Both the position numbers and the translations under genes were made by a program. 64,000 bases of DNA from the NCBI GenBank assembly GCA_030704615.1, contig CM060734.1, forward strand, positions 18,786,001 to 18,850,000, in the 5' to 3' direction. Numbering within the stretch: position 1 is the first letter of the stretch; the number at the start of each line of letters is the position of its first letter. The DNA comes from Takakia lepidozioides. Its lineage: Eukaryota > Streptophyta > Takakiopsida > Takakiales > Takakiaceae. Shown here piece by piece: positions 12,180 through 24,756 of the stretch. The notes beneath the pieces are model-generated. The model was not told the origin of the DNA. It saw only the letters and a program-made list of their open reading frames with translations, and made no database searches.

Positions 12180-13314
12180 GATCTTCAGTTCCTTTAATAT
12201 ACCGGAAGATTCGCTTTACAGCACTCTAATGTCGTATGCCAGATTTTACCAGAAACTGGCTCACTACTCCCACAGCAAAAGCCAAGTCTGGTCTAGAACA
12301 TACCATTAAGTACATCAAACTTCCCACAACACTTTGATATGGAACATTGCTCATAGCTTACTTCTCTTCATCGCTTTGAGGACACATATCTGTACTCAAC
12401 TTAACACCCGTTTCGAGTGGAGTACTCACTGGTTTACAAAAGCTTATTCCAAACTTATTCAAAATAGTTTGAATATACTTCTTCTGACTTAAGTGTGAAG
12501 TACCCTTGTCCCTGTCTCATTCAACTTGAATGCCCAGAAAATAATGGATGTCTCTAAGATCCGTCATATCAAATGTAGCATGTAAACGTTGTTTTGCATG
12601 TTTCAATGCTTTCACATCATTGCTGACTAAAATTGAGTCATCTACATACAGTGCAATGAGTACAAACTTGTCCTCTTTGAATTTAATGTACACATTACCA
12701 TCTGCTGGAGATGCCACAAAACCTTCAGAAATTAAATAACCATTAAACTTCTGGAACAAGGCTCGAGGTGACTGTTTCAAGCCATATAGGGTTTTTATCA
12801 ACTTACAGACCAAGTCTTCTTCTCCTGTAGCAATGAACCCTTGAGGCTGCTCCATATAAACCTCCTCCTCCAAATCTCCATTTAAGAAGGCGGTTTTCAC
12901 GTCCATTTGATGGACCTCTAGATTTGATAGTGCGGCAATAGCCAAAATAGTCCTGATGGAAGATATCTTTGCAACAGGTGAAAATGTCTCATTATAATTC
13001 ACTCCTTCTCTCTAAGAAAAACCTCTTGCAACTAGTCTGGCTTTATACATTTCCACTGATCCATCTGCTTTAAGTTTGAGTTTATAGATCCACTTACATC
13101 CAACAGTCTTTCTCCCTTATGGAAGTTTAGTTAGCTTCCAAGTACCATTCTTTAATAAGGATGCAAACTCTTCATTCATAGCCTCTTGCCATCTTGACGA
13201 CTCTCTACAACTGAGAGCTTCTTTAAATGACACTGGCTCTTCATTTTCAACAAGCATTGTTTGTGACAAATCGAGAGATTCTATGAGTCTTTGACTGGGT
13301 CTTCTCTCTCTCAT
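12180..13314 (-). pseudogene. copia reverse transcriptase region
   Basis: Motifs in order are NYNETFSPVAK, QMDVKTAFLNGDLEEEVYM, QPQGF, LYGLKQSPRA and ALYVDDSILVSND, so the YVDD catalytic box survives. Stops precede the NYNETF motif and follow HYFLGIQVE near 12517. The upstream ORF at 13117-13314 carries the typical copia linker FKEALSCRESSRWQEAMNEE. The order and motifs are unambiguous, but the frame is broken at several points. Confidence 0.9.
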
Positions 13315-13558
13315 GGACCTACGAACTTAGATATCAAGTTGAACCCTAGGTGCTCGTAGTTGAGGTTGAGCCATTTTGTTGGAATATTACTTGGTTGTGA
13401 TGTCTCTATTTCCTCATCAGAGTCAGAGTCACAATCTTCGTCCATGTCCAAACCTAGATCCACATCTGATCTCTTCTCAGGCTCACCACCTTGAAGTGTC
13501 TTTGGTTTCCATGCTTCATTGAAAACCACATCACGACTAACTAACAAGATTTTGTTAG

Positions 13559-14329
13559 CTAGACCAAACAACTGATATAGGATTTACTGGCTTCCGAATA
13601 ACCCACAAAAATACACTTTGTGCTTTTATCATCAAGCTTCTTCATTTTCTCCTTAGGGATATGAACAAAAGCTTCACAACCAAAAACACGTAAATGCTTC
13701 ACTGAGAGCTTCTGACCAGTCCAAACTTCCTCCGGTGTCCATCCTGGCACAGCACTTGTAGGTACCCTGTTTAATACATAGTTGGCCGTTTGCACAGCAT
13801 CTGCCCACCATTTGTTGTCTAACCCACTATGCTTCAACATTGTCCTTGCTGCTTCTATCAATGACCGGTTCTTACGTTCAGCCACCCCGTTCTACTTTGG
13901 GGTGTAAGGAATAGTCAATTGACGCTCAATTCCTTCTCTCATGCAAAATTGAGCAAAAGCATTTGACTTGTACTCCCCTCCATTGTCAGAGCGCAATTTC
14001 TTGACTCGCTTCCCTGTCTGTGTTTCCACCAGAGACTTATAGATCTTGAACTTGTCTAAAGCTTCACTTTTATTCTTCAGAAAATAAACTAGTGTTCTTC
14101 TAGACAAATCATCTATGAACGTCATAAAGTATTTTGCTCCTCCAATTGATATTGTTTGCATGGGGCCGCAAACGTCTGAATGTACCAACTCCAACAGCTC
14201 CACGGCACGACTGCCTTCTCCTTTAGGAAATAAATGCCTATGTTGTTTGCCAAATATGCACTCTTCGCAAAAAGAGGTTCCAACTGAGCAATCAATATTG
14301 AAATCTTGAACCATGTTTTGAGAATGCAT
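13559..14329 (-). pseudogene. copia integrase core with a nonsense codon
   Basis: The HHCC zinc-binding remnant (CEECIFGKQHR) is followed by the catalytic core: HSDVCGPMQT, FIDDLSRRTLVYFLK, LRSDNGGEYKS and, past a TAG at 13892-13894, NGVAERKNRSLIEAARTML. The stop falls in the same frame just before the catalytic Glu segment, where families in this clade usually have Gln, so a single C-to-T change explains it. The C-terminal part (HLRVFGCEAFVHIPKEK) follows in frame. Confidence 0.9.
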
Positions 14330-14371
14330 TAGACGTAGAGTTTTAATACTGAGATGAGCCAGCCTACGATG

Positions 14372-14902
14372 TCAAAGATCAACTCTTCTGTCTTTGACGA
14401 TTAAGGCACTTTCAGACGCTTTATCTTGAGGTAAGACTAAAGAAGCACACAACTTATACAAGCTACCTTCTCTCACCCCCTTCGCCACCACATCTCCATC
14501 TGTTGTCTTCAAAAGACAATAATTAGCATGAAACTCAAGTTGTAATCCAGAGTCAGTAACTTTACTCACTGACAATAAATTCTTGGTCAACCGTGGAACA
14601 AATAACACATCATCTATATACTTCTTTCTTCCTTCTTGCATAAAGCAAATCCGACCTTGACCCTGAATTATGTGACTACTGTCGTCTCCCAAGTAAACCT
14701 TCCGAACAAGATCCCATTGTTTGTACTTTACAAACAGATCTTTGTTAGAGGTCATATGTTGAGAAGCCCTCAAGTCAATGTACCAGTCATCAAGATCCTT
14801 TGAGAAAGAAGTAGAGAGAACTGTAACAAATAGTTTCTCACAATCAGTACTATCAGCATCCTCCACTGAGTGAGCTTGGGTCTTTCCATCTCCCTTCTTC
14901 AT
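14372..14902 (-). pseudogene. copia protease and GAG-pre-integrase region with altered active site
   Basis: The stretch DDWYIDLRASQHMTSNKDLF corresponds to the retroviral-type aspartic protease active site of copia polyproteins. Where the family has Asp-Ser-Gly, this copy reads Asp-Leu-Arg, so the catalytic loop is destroyed. LTKNLLSVSKVTDSGLQLEF downstream is the usual linker to the pre-integrase zinc finger. Confidence 0.88.
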
Positions 14903-14924
14903 CTACCTGTCTGCCATTCTCTTC

Positions 14925-14985
14925 CTACATTGTTTCGTCATGTGACCGGTTTCTTGCAATAAAAGCATTTACCCTTAAATTCTTT
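14925..14985 (-). pseudogene. copia gag CCHC zinc knuckle, frameshifted
   Basis: The minus strand reads C-F-Y-C-K-K-P and then, only after restoring one missing base, H-M-T-K-Q-C. This is the CX2CX4HX4C nucleocapsid knuckle with a one-base deletion within it. Confidence 0.8.
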
Positions 14986-15177
14986 TTTTGTAGGTGTAAG
15001 AGAACTACTTGACAAACTATTTGACGACCCTTTTGTTGGTGTACTACTGAGACTTATATTGTTATTTCTATTTGCTTCTGAGGCTCATTTTTTTTTATTA
15101 AGACCTAATTTCCTTCCAGCAAATAAAGCAACACTTTCAGTTGTCCCAACCCCGAAATCTCTCCGCCTCATCTCTTC

Positions 15178-15741
15178 TTATAGTAGCATTCCAGTTACCA
15201 TTTCTATAGTTAACGCTTGCTGACTACTAAGAGAAATGACTAGGCTATCAAAATATTCTGGTAGACTACCTAATAAGGTGACTACCTGATCGTCTGCAGA
15301 CACAGGAGACCCTACCCCTGCCAATTGATCGATTAATGATCTAAAGTTAGTAACATGCTCTGCTACAGATTCTGATTCAGACATTTTTAAACGGAGCAGT
15401 CGTTTTCTTAAATAAAGCTTAGAAGTGACATCTTTCGTTTCAAATACTGTCACTAAATGATCCCACGCTACCTTAGATGTTGTAGCCTGACTGACATGCA
15501 AAAGCTGAGAGTCTTTTAAGTTTAATAGGATTGATGCAAGTGCTTTTCCATCTCTCTTCTCCCACTCTTTCACAACATTTTGATCTGTAGCAGCAGGCTT
15601 CGCTTCAGTCCCGTCTACTATGGACCAAAGATCTCTATCTAATAATAGCATTCGGATCTTCAGCTTCCAAATATGGAAATTTTCTCCATCAAACATATCT
15701 ACTAAACGGAGTTTTCCCGAGTTCCTGACTACTCCAGCCAT
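15178..15741 (-). pseudogene. copia gag capsid-like ORF
   Basis: An ATG at 15741 opens MAGVVRNSGKLRLVDMFDGE, followed by NFHIWKLKIRMLLLDRDLWS and LLRLKMSESESVAEHVTNFR. This is the UBN2/DUF4219-type gag domain of plant copia elements. The frame ends 187 codons later, short of the zinc knuckle, so gag is truncated. Confidence 0.9.
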
Positions 15742-15804
15742 GCTTGCGAATTGATCTAGTTCTCTCTTAGAAACGACACTGTCTTTCCACCTTGCTCTCT
15801 AAGT

Positions 15805-15817
15805 GGCTCTGATACCA
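15805..15817 (-). other. Primer-binding site, initiator tRNA-Met type
   Basis: Directly inside the 5' LTR the minus strand reads TGGTATCAGAGCC, the standard copia primer-binding site complementary to the 3' end of initiator methionine tRNA. Confidence 0.95.
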
Positions 15818-16064
15818 TGTCACAGTTCCTAAAATCCCATAGACTTGTCAAGACAAGACAGTGACAACATGAGAGAGATAGAACTCTTTCACGGAGCATA
15901 ACATTAAGATATGATCACAATACAAGCAGGAATATCTGCCTTGATGCCAACTGACATCTGAAACCCGTGTACCAACCAACGTAACAGATAACTACTTTAA
16001 ACTGACTAGTAACTGTTACTCGACGTTCAGGTACCATAGGGTATGACGCTTCATATCATTAACA
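15818..16064 (-). repeat. 5' LTR of the copia element
   Basis: 247 bp, about 96 percent identical to the copy at 11393-11639, followed by target duplication AGGAG at 16065-16069. Confidence 0.95.
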
Positions 16065-16069
16065 AGGAG

Positions 16070-17716
16070 CCCACGTTTCGCAAGATTTGCGTGAGCCCAC
16101 ACTTCGCTCACCAGAACTGCGACCTCGGACTTTCATCCAGAAGCCAAACCATTTGGGTGAGCAACCACGTTTGGGTTGGTCACCTGCCAGAGTTCAAGCT
16201 ATTCCTGGTGTGTAGATCTTGCAAATGCGCCTGGGTTTAGTGAGGAAGAGGCATAGTACTCAAACAGACCACGGAAAGATGTCACATAGATTTAGGTTAC
16301 GCGTGGAGCCCACCTGCAAAGAAGAGGGAAAAGAAATCTGGAACTCATGAGCATGGAGGTTGCTCTTTGATGGCAGCTTGTTGACTATGAAGATGTGAGT
16401 ATTAAATGAGGAGGGCACCTGTCACTTTCTGTGGTGCTCACTGCTAGCAAGGAACGGCGTCTCGTATTAATCTGCTATGAGATCTAGAAGGAAATTTCTT
16501 ACGTCCTTCCGTCCTTGCCAGTATTGTGCTAGCAATTCGGCCCCCCCTCTCAGCTCTCTGTTTGCACCGAGCGTTATCCGGGGGGGGGGGTGTGGTTGGG
16601 GGCGAATATACGATCGTGCCAATTGCCTGGAACCCTAAGACTTTCCTCTCATACAGGCTTTCCCTCCAATTTCATGGACTGTGCATCCTTGTTGCTCAAT
16701 GTTTTATAACAGGTTTTACTTCGATCCACCTCTCGACGCCTGTCTCGTTTGAGTTGAGATTGATGTGCGCAAATGAACAGGTCACGTCTGTCTCCTGTGA
16801 GATATTTGATGATTTTGTGGTGTGTTTCGAGTGGTGTCCTGGTTGCTGGAATGTTTTGTCAATTGGTGAAAGTTTTGTAGGGCCGAAGGTGCAGGTTTGT
16901 TTGTTTTACTTCTCTTTTACACTTGGAGGAGAGAAGAGCAACAATGCATTTATGGTTGTAAGCATGTGCTATGCCCAGCAACTAGAACCAAGCCTGGCTA
17001 GCAATGTTTGCATTAGCCAGAGGTAGCAGAAGTGAGCGCATGAATGATGTAGGCTGTATTGGATCCAACCAGGACGCAATTAATTGCTTAATTCCCCTGC
17101 TGTGCTAAAGGCTGCAGCAAGCACTAGTGAGGTTTGCAATCCCCTTGTGGTTCTTCTGCTAGCCCACATCCACAGTAAGCTTCTCCCCGTAGGGTTAGGT
17201 GTCATCGACAACTGGTTTAGGATGTGCACAAGCATGGAAACTGAGTGACAAGAATAAACTCTCTTTCTTAAGTTTTGGTGGGGCAAATCAATGTCTTTCG
17301 TTTATTTGTCCAGGGGTTCTTTTATTCCCTCTTCCCTCTCAAGTGTGTCAAGGATGTGTAGGTCTCTGCATCTGACCTTTTTGTTCAAGGATTGACTTCA
17401 AAGATTGACGACATTATTGGGAACCATTGGCTCTGAGAGTGTGACCTATTTCCTGTTACTTGTTCCAATTGTTGCTTGCGACAAACCTCTTGAAACAGAT
17501 CCAAGCATGTGGGTGCCCTTGATGTTACAATGGTTTTCCAGCCATTGAGTTGCTGGCAGCTGTAAGAGTTATCTTCTGTAACTGTATCTGACTGAATCAA
17601 AAGGTTATGCAGGCAAAGCAATCAGGCATCTACACTGGTGAAGTTTCAAGTGCTGTATCAATTAGGGCATAGTGAGTACACTGGAAGAGAAAGTCAATCG
17701 ACCAGCGCCTAACAAC
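16070..17716. other. Upstream region of the lipase gene, no supported coding sequence
   Basis: A 166-codon frame (16526-17026) is open but starts next to a run of ten G and shows no recognisable domain; I treat it as chance. Part of this stretch may be promoter or 5' untranslated exon of the lipase gene that starts at 17717. Confidence 0.4.
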
Positions 17717-20700
17717 ATGGCCACGGCAGCAATGGCTGGGGCAGCAGGAGCTGCCGTAGTTCTTTATTACACAGGCTGGGGTATACCCTGGGGAGTGTTT
17801 GGGGCCCATTTGGCAGATGATCAATCTGCTGAAGGAAACTGTGAAGACAAAGAAGGGGATGTCCATTTGGGAGGGAACCATGGTGATATAGCGAGGAGAC
17901 GAATACTGATGCCGTTGATGGCACGAGCTCCCTCAACTTGGTTGGAAGCTCTCTCCACACTGTCAGAGACGTTGCGGTTTACATATTCAGAAACTCTAGG
18001 GAAGTGGCCGATTGGCGACTTGGCTTTTGGGATCAATTATCTTTTGAGGCGGCAGGTTTGTCCCTTTCTGAGCCTCCTTCTGTTGCCTTTCTGTTCCATC
18101 ACGAACCCTTTAGCTATCCCTCCTCTTCCACCCCCCCTTTTTTCTTCCTTCTCCTTTCCTTCTCTCTTCTGGGCATGAAATTCTCGGCAGTAGGTGATGA
18201 GAAAGAAGGCTCTAATGAGTTACATCTCTTCCCTGCGTCTTTTGTTACAGGCCAGCCAGGGCATGTAGACCACAACAAAGCCAATGAAATGTCTATTTCC
18301 TTTTCCTTTTTTCTTTTCTGATCTTCTGAAAGGAGTTAAGAGAGATGGAGCAAAAGATTTACGCAGATGTGGAAATGATGGGTTGCTGCAGGGGCATCTG
18401 CATGTGGCAGGGATTTATGCGGGAGGAGAGGATCGGCAGCTCCATGGACCTAGTGTGCTCTTGGAGATGAAAGAGCTGTTGAGGTTGCTAACTTTGTGCA
18501 TGCATTTTTCGAAGAAGACATTCCCCTTGTTCTTAGAGGCTACGGGATACACAAGTGATCAAGTTTTGCTCCAAGAAGGAAGGGCTGGGGTATGTGACAT
18601 ACCCCTAGCCCAAAGCATACCCACCAGCCCTTCCCCCTCTAGTTTCTCTTTCAGGGATTGATTCTGTTTCTTCTGTGCTGATATCAAGGTGGCATCACAG
18701 ATTTTAATCATAGAGGAGTCGCTCATCTGCACATAATGTCAGGGTGTTCTCAATCATTCCAGAGCTTGTCAATGACATTTGCAGTTGCACATCTTTCAGG
18801 CTCAGTGTGTCTTCTGTCGTTTTTATTGTAGTTAAGGCCTTCAACTGTCAAGTTAGATTAAAGTAATGCTTTGGCATGGATGTTTTGGGCAGTTACTCAA
18901 GCCGGCTTTCACACTGGTGGTGGACCATGATTCACACTGCATCCTACTCCACACAGTGTGAAGGACACATTGACAGCTGCTATGGGTGCTGTGGTGCCAT
19001 TCCATCACACAGTCCTTGGTGAGGGGGGTGTCAATAACCTGGTCCTGGGATATGCGCACTGTGGCATGGTGGCAGCTGCACGGTGGATTGCTCAGGTAGC
19101 CAGTCGCCACCTCTGGCAAGCCCTCAAGGATCACCCCGCTTATCGTATCAAGGTTAGTTTTTCCATCATACTCCCTGTGTGTCTTTGGCTCTGTTGCAGA
19201 ATATGTACGCACATGCCTTTTAACTATAACTGATCTTCTTGATATTGGTCATCTTTTGAAGGAAATGGCTATGGTGGTTGGCAGATCGTGGGACACTCTC
19301 TTGGAGGTGGAACAGCTGCTTTGCTGACCTACATTCTTAGGGAGCGTGAGGCCTTCTCTTCAGCACATTGTGTCTGTTTTGGGCCTGGTATGAAATTCTT
19401 TGAGCAATGCTTTATGTAGTTGCAGCACCATCTCTTCTACCTCTCAGCCTTCCCTGTCAAATTACTTTCTGACGTGGATGTTTGGGGATCATGACAGAAG
19501 TCAGAAATTAGTGTGATACAGTATGGTGGTGGAGTTATGTGCACTTCAACTCATAGAATTCAAGGAAATTGGGATGTTTTAGGCCATGGAACTAAATATT
19601 TCTGCGTGGGGGATGGCAGCGGCTTGTATGACATGGGAGTTAGCTGAGTCAGGTGACTCATGTGTCACGACATTTATCAATGGTTCTGATTTGGTGCCCT
19701 GTTTCTCTTCCTCCTCGCTTGATGATCTTCGGGCAGAGGTGTGTAGAAACCCCTAAGGATGAGTTGTTGTTCTGTTTTCTGCCAGTACTACAGATAGATG
19801 ATACCTTTCAATATGTTGGGTGTGACCTTATACTTTTGAGTGTGCTCTGTGCTTATTAGTGTACATCTGGCAGTTAGTTTCATGTGTCTTGCTAGTTGCT
19901 TTTGGGCTGCTTGCCTCTCTCTGTCTTGTTTCTCGATGTCTCTTGTCCTTAAGCCCTTTGAGCTTCCCACGTACGTTATACAGTACCATTTCATTTCTCA
20001 TCCACTTCCCTGCATGTGTATCAGCAAAAGATTCTTGTTTTCCTGGGTGCAGGTGACAGCCTCTGCATGGGTCAGTGACATTCGTGAGCAGATAGAGCGC
20101 ACTCGCATTCTCAGGACCGTGTATCGTTCAGCTACAGCATTAGGAAGCCGGCTGCAGTCGATAGCAAGCCTCTCACGGGCATCACTGCCTTACTCTTCCT
20201 TGATGGTTTCGAGGGCTGCCCAAACTGGAGCGGCTCGTGCTGGTGCTATTTGGCGGCCTGTGTCTAGTGGCACTCAGGTACATCTTTCAGGAAGCAGTCC
20301 AACTATCCTCAGTGTTTCATTGTGATCCCCATACTTCCGCTAGATCCCCATACTTCCGCTAGATTCCCCACAAAGACCCTGTAGGGAGTGGTTAGAAACA
20401 TTGCAAGATTACCAATTTGTGTTTGTGGGCAGGTTTTGTTTGTGTCTTCTCGTGACTCTATAGCTCATAGTTGTCGCCACTTGGAAGCGACTCCTGACAA
20501 ACTTGGATTTTCCTCAGTCTCTTTCTCAGATCATCTTTTGTTGTGTGCAACCCCAGCCTGGCTCTGTGGGGGTTAGTATCAGAAGGGGCTATGCCACCAA
20601 GCTTATGTGACAGGCTTATGTTGGGCAGTTTACTGCAAGCAAGGTGATGAAGTGCTTCTCTCCTCTTCTCTTCAGCTGAAGAGTTGCAGCTCTGTATGGT

Positions 20701-22296
20701 GCAGGTGGTAATGAAGCAGGCACAAACAGTGGTAGGCCGTCACTGATGGGCTGGTCATGTATGGGCCCACGCCGCCGCACCAATGCAATGGTCTCAATGG
20801 AGACCCAGACACCCCTGGATGCAGCAACGACATCTTCTGCAGTCAACAAGGAGAAGGCTGATGAGTGCATGACAGTGCATGAGCCTTGCAGCACCATTGC
20901 GATGGAGTCAGAGAGCTTACCAACGTCTTCACAGCAGAGTTTCAATTTTGAGGGGGAGGAACGCATAAGGGCTGGTGAGTTGTGCTAGTGCTTTATGATA
21001 CTACAAATCATGCACAGGTGCTGTGTTCCTCATTATAGAATATCCTAGCTCTGTGGCCTGGGCTGTCAGCTGAGGAAGGTAGATGTGACAGATACAATTC
21101 ATGTTCTGACAAAATGCTGAGGCATGTTTTCCTTGAAGCCCAAAATGGTGTACTTTCCTTTGGGGTGTGCTCCCCAATTTGTGATCACTGATGCTGCTAG
21201 CACTGGTTGAAGGAAGGGACCACATAGTGTGACTGTCTGGCTGCGATGTCTTATTGTCAGACTTGCTGAGAAATGAATCAGCCTTGGGCTGGACCGCACG
21301 TCTGTGAAGGCACTTAGGTGGGGACAGCAATGTTCACCTTCAATCTTTTATTGCTGATAAGTTATGTGACCATCCACACCTCTGTAGGTGAGTACAGGCA
21401 GAGTTTTCTGGAGAGCAGAGGCCAATTGAAAAGAAATGGTGGTGATTCAGTGAAGAAGAAGCTGCAGTAAGGGAGATTACAGAGGAGGAGGAATATGTTG
21501 CATCCATGGCAGCCTCCGAATTGGGGCAGGTAACACCTCACAAATCCAACAATCATCCGCCTTTTCCTGGGGCAAGTGTATCAACGGGTCACAGCTACTT
21601 GAAACTCCTAAGAGTGTACTCATATGTGAGGAGCTCCTGAGGTTTTTGGATTTCTCAATTAAATGAAAAGCTTGAGGATCACAATGGTTTTTTCCATTTG
21701 CATGCAGCTTGGTCACAGAATTTGCAATGTCTACATTGGAGCCCCTTTCTTACCCCTAGGCAAGTGAAAGCTTTAAAGACGTGAAGATCCATCTCTGCCC
21801 AATGCAAAGGCTCCCACTGCCATGTTCAATGCTGGTAGGAATGTAGGCTTTCTGGGGTACAGCCAATAACCATTCACTTCCGAGGTGACGAGAAATCTCT
21901 CTTGTTTGTGGTTTCCGGATGTATTTGTTCTCAATGTTTGTTATACAAATGTTGCTGCAGGACCACATTGTGTCAGAAGAGGGACCAGAGCATGACTTGC
22001 GACGCTTTTTCCCACCAGGTCGTATCATGCACATCGTCAGCCCGGTCCCTGACACCGTTGACAATCTTGGAACAGAGTCTAAAGGGTCAAAGCAACAAGT
22101 GGGCATCTTTCTGACAGAACGAAGCTTGTATGGAAGGGTCCGTTTGTCGCGCACCATGGTGCACGACCACTATATGCCCACATACAAGCAAATGGTTGAA
22201 ATTCTGATCGAAGAACTAGAGAGGGAAATCTGTGGCAAAAGCCCAGACTCCCCTCTGCATCAGCAACTTCCTGAAGAGTCTCAGCTGCTAGAATAG
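17717..22296 (+). pseudogene. Class 3 (diacylglycerol-type) lipase gene, nine exons, three frame breaks
   Basis: Exons inferred from GT-AG sites and family similarity: 17717-18055, 18392-18589, 18893-19152, 19285-19387, 19620-19738, 20053-20277, 20705-20974, about 21388-21529 and 21961-22296. The product matches the plant alpha/beta-hydrolase family with a mono/diacylglycerol-lipase N-terminal domain followed by lipase class 3. It shows an N-terminal hydrophobic segment (AAMAGAAGAAVVLYYT), TLSETLRFTYSETLGKWPIG, LVLGYAHCGMVAAARWIA, the nucleophile elbow IVGHSLGGGTAALLTYILRE, the INGSDLVP acid region, the WSCMGPRRR motif, and a C-terminal PPGRIMHIVSPVP...IFLTERSLYGRV domain. Exon 3 lacks ten bases exactly where the family has the Ile-Arg-Gly-Thr oxyanion segment; exon 7 lacks one base after VVMKQAQTV; exon 8 cannot be read through without another shift. 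Decay or assembly indels are both possible. Confidence 0.85.
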
Positions 22297-23360
22297 GTTA
22301 TAAAGTTACGGTTTTTCTTGTTGTCACACATTAAATCTTGAAGGTTCGTTTTTGAGCATGTGCAAGCATGCCACAGCCCTTCATTTGTACAGTTGTGATG
22401 AACATGTTTGTCACTCTATTGGGCCACCCGCACTGTATATATGAGTTAGGTAGCCGGGTCCCGGAGTTCTCTAATATTCCACAATGTTCTTTAGCCATTC
22501 TGGAATTGTGGAATGCTTTCACTGTAGATATTTTCATGCTTATGGGGGGAGGCTCCACAGTTGAGTTTTGGTTTCCATTTGTCATACTGTCAATGCTATC
22601 ACCTTCCTGCATCTTCGGATCACCCTTCGCATAGAGCGATCTTTTTTCTTCACCTTGCTCTCTCTCCTCCAGTTAACAGCCAACAGATACCTTGGGTGAC
22701 TAAGTCGAGGTTGTGTTCAGAGGTCATGATTCTGCAATCTTCATGAAACTATTCACAAAATACCCTGCCGTTTGATTCCTGTGACTCAACTAGAGAAGGG
22801 TCATTACTTCCCTCAGTTACAATCATCTCCAGACACAATGTGGTGCAGGAAGTTATTCTTCCATGAGAAGAATAAACATTCAAAGAGTATCAGTGCATGA
22901 TTTTCCTCCCCAGGAATACATCTTCCCCTCTCCAGCTCATCTGAGTTCCATCTGCAGCAGTTGATGATCAAGAGGTGTGAAAAGGTGTGGGGTGTGGGCT
23001 GACCTCTCTTCCCAGATGTGGCACAGCTTCCGTGTGCTGACTGCCTTTGACCTGCTACGATCATCGCACCACCGAATTGCTATCACTTTCCGGCATCGTT
23101 GTTGCTGTTCGTCTCTTCCAACTGAATTGTGGGGAGAAGCTTGAGAGCGTAGGTAGTACACGCTTGTCGTGGTCTGTCTGCCAGACAGGCCAGCCACCTC
23201 TCGCATTCAAAGTTCATCTCAGGAAATGCATTGCTCTCCTTTACGGGCTGCTCTCGTCAACATCCTTCAGTTCCTGGGAGTGTTTATTGTAAAAAGACCT
23301 GCTTACTTGAGGCAAAATAACTTTGGGACAGCCATGAGGCAGGAACAGAGATGGGGACCC
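22297..23360. other. 3' flank of the lipase gene, no supported gene
   Basis: Overlapping short frames on both strands have no domain. The beginning of this stretch probably holds the lipase 3' untranslated region. Confidence 0.4.
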
Positions 23361-23364
23361 ACCG

Positions 23365-23560
23365 GGCAGCCATGGCTGTAATCTTAGAGCCAGTGCTTTG
23401 GCAATTACCTTGTACACGATGTTGAGGAGGGCGATTGGGCAATACTTAGCAATATCCTCCTTGTCTCTTTTTTAGGGTTATAGTTTATAACCTGGGAGAA
23501 CTGAGATGGCATGATATTCTTCTCTAGAATGTCATCTGCCGTTAGAAGAAAGCGATGATT
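23365..23560 (-). mobile_element. LINE reverse-transcriptase fragment
   Basis: The minus strand encodes DIAKYCPIALLNIVYKVIAK followed by ALALRLQPWLP, the finger region at the start of the L1-type reverse transcriptase domain. The plus-strand LINE at 57.7 kb has the same motif (RPITLLNPSYKIIAKALALR). It is a short isolated relic. Confidence 0.7.
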
Positions 23561-24756
23561 GTATGTAAGTGCACCACAAGTTTACAATTTAAGGGATCCC
23601 CTCCCCCAGCTTTTCTACAGTAGTGAGTTTTTGGTGAGAGAAGGGTTGGGAGAGAAATTCATTGTCATGAATAGAGAGACCTTTCTAGGATGTATCCTAT
23701 GGAGTACCCGGAAGGAGACGAGCATTTTTTCCTCAGACAGAAGGAGTTTGCACAGCCTTTCATGGGGGGTTTCTGGCACGTATCGATTTTGTTTTTGGCT
23801 CAATTTTGTTCTGCGGCTTCCATCATCCCACCGTTGCTCCCCCGCCAAAATTTGGACCAATAAAAAATGCCCCCAAAAAAAAATGTTCTCTTCGCTCACT
23901 ATTGCATAATTCTCTATGAAGAGTGCATGAACACAAATCAAGTTTGGAGTGCAAAACAAGGAAGAAACTGTGGTTTTAGGTCCAAATGAATTTTGATCGC
24001 TCCCAAATCTAGCACGCACGTTGCATATCTCTACAATACACGCCCTATTCAAAAAAGGAATGAAATAAAAATTGTGAGCACGCGAAACACAGTCCAACAA
24101 GTCCCAAAACAATATCAGATCCAACGGAATACATTCAACGGGTGAACGGATGGTTGCCCATCCAAATCATTTTTGTTTGCTTCCAAACTTTGCCAGTACG
24201 TTCGAGACACCCTCTCACAGGTCCCGGACTAATATGAGATCACTCAAAATTCATTCGATGGCTCAACGGATGGTTGGCCATGGAAATGATTTTGGTTCGC
24301 TTTGAGACTTGGCCACTATGTTCAATGTACCACGTAAGAGGCCCCAGAGTAATATGAGATCAATCGAAATTCGTTCGATTGTCCAATGAGGCATTCACAT
24401 ATAATCTTGGCTCAATTTTGTTCTGCGGCTCCCAGCATCCCACCGCTACTCCCACGCCAAAATTTGGACCAATCAAAAATGCCCCCAAAGAAAAATGTTC
24501 TCTTCGCTCACTATTGAAGAACTCTCTATGAAGAGTGCATGAAGTAGAACACAAATCAAGTTTGGAATGCAAAACAGGGAAGAAAATGTGGTTTTAGGTC
24601 CAAATGAATTTTGATCGCTCCCAAATCTGGCACGCACGTTGCATATGGCTACATTACACACCCCATTCAAAAACGGAATGAAAAAACAATCGTGAGCACG
24701 CGAAACACATTCCAACAGGTCCCAAGGCAATAGCAGATCCAACGGAATACATTCAA

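Larger units (their letters stand above)
11393..16064 (-). mobile_element. Complete Ty1/copia LTR retrotransposon, non-coding-competent
   Basis: Two 247-bp direct repeats bound the element. Each starts TGTCACAG and ends CATTAACA, and AGGAG lies immediately outside both ends (11388-11392 and 16065-16069), a 5-bp target duplication. A primer-binding site matching initiator tRNA-Met abuts the right LTR. Domain order on the minus strand is gag, CCHC knuckle, protease, integrase, reverse transcriptase, RNase H, which is the copia order. The LTRs differ at about nine of 247 positions, so insertion is not very recent. The coding region is interrupted by several stops and frameshifts and the protease motif is altered, so this copy cannot act alone. 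Confidence 0.95.

Noticed and set aside
16526-17026. 166-codon plus-strand ORF before the lipase gene
   Set aside because: It starts beside a G10 run, has no recognisable domain and lies where promoter and untranslated leader of the lipase are expected.
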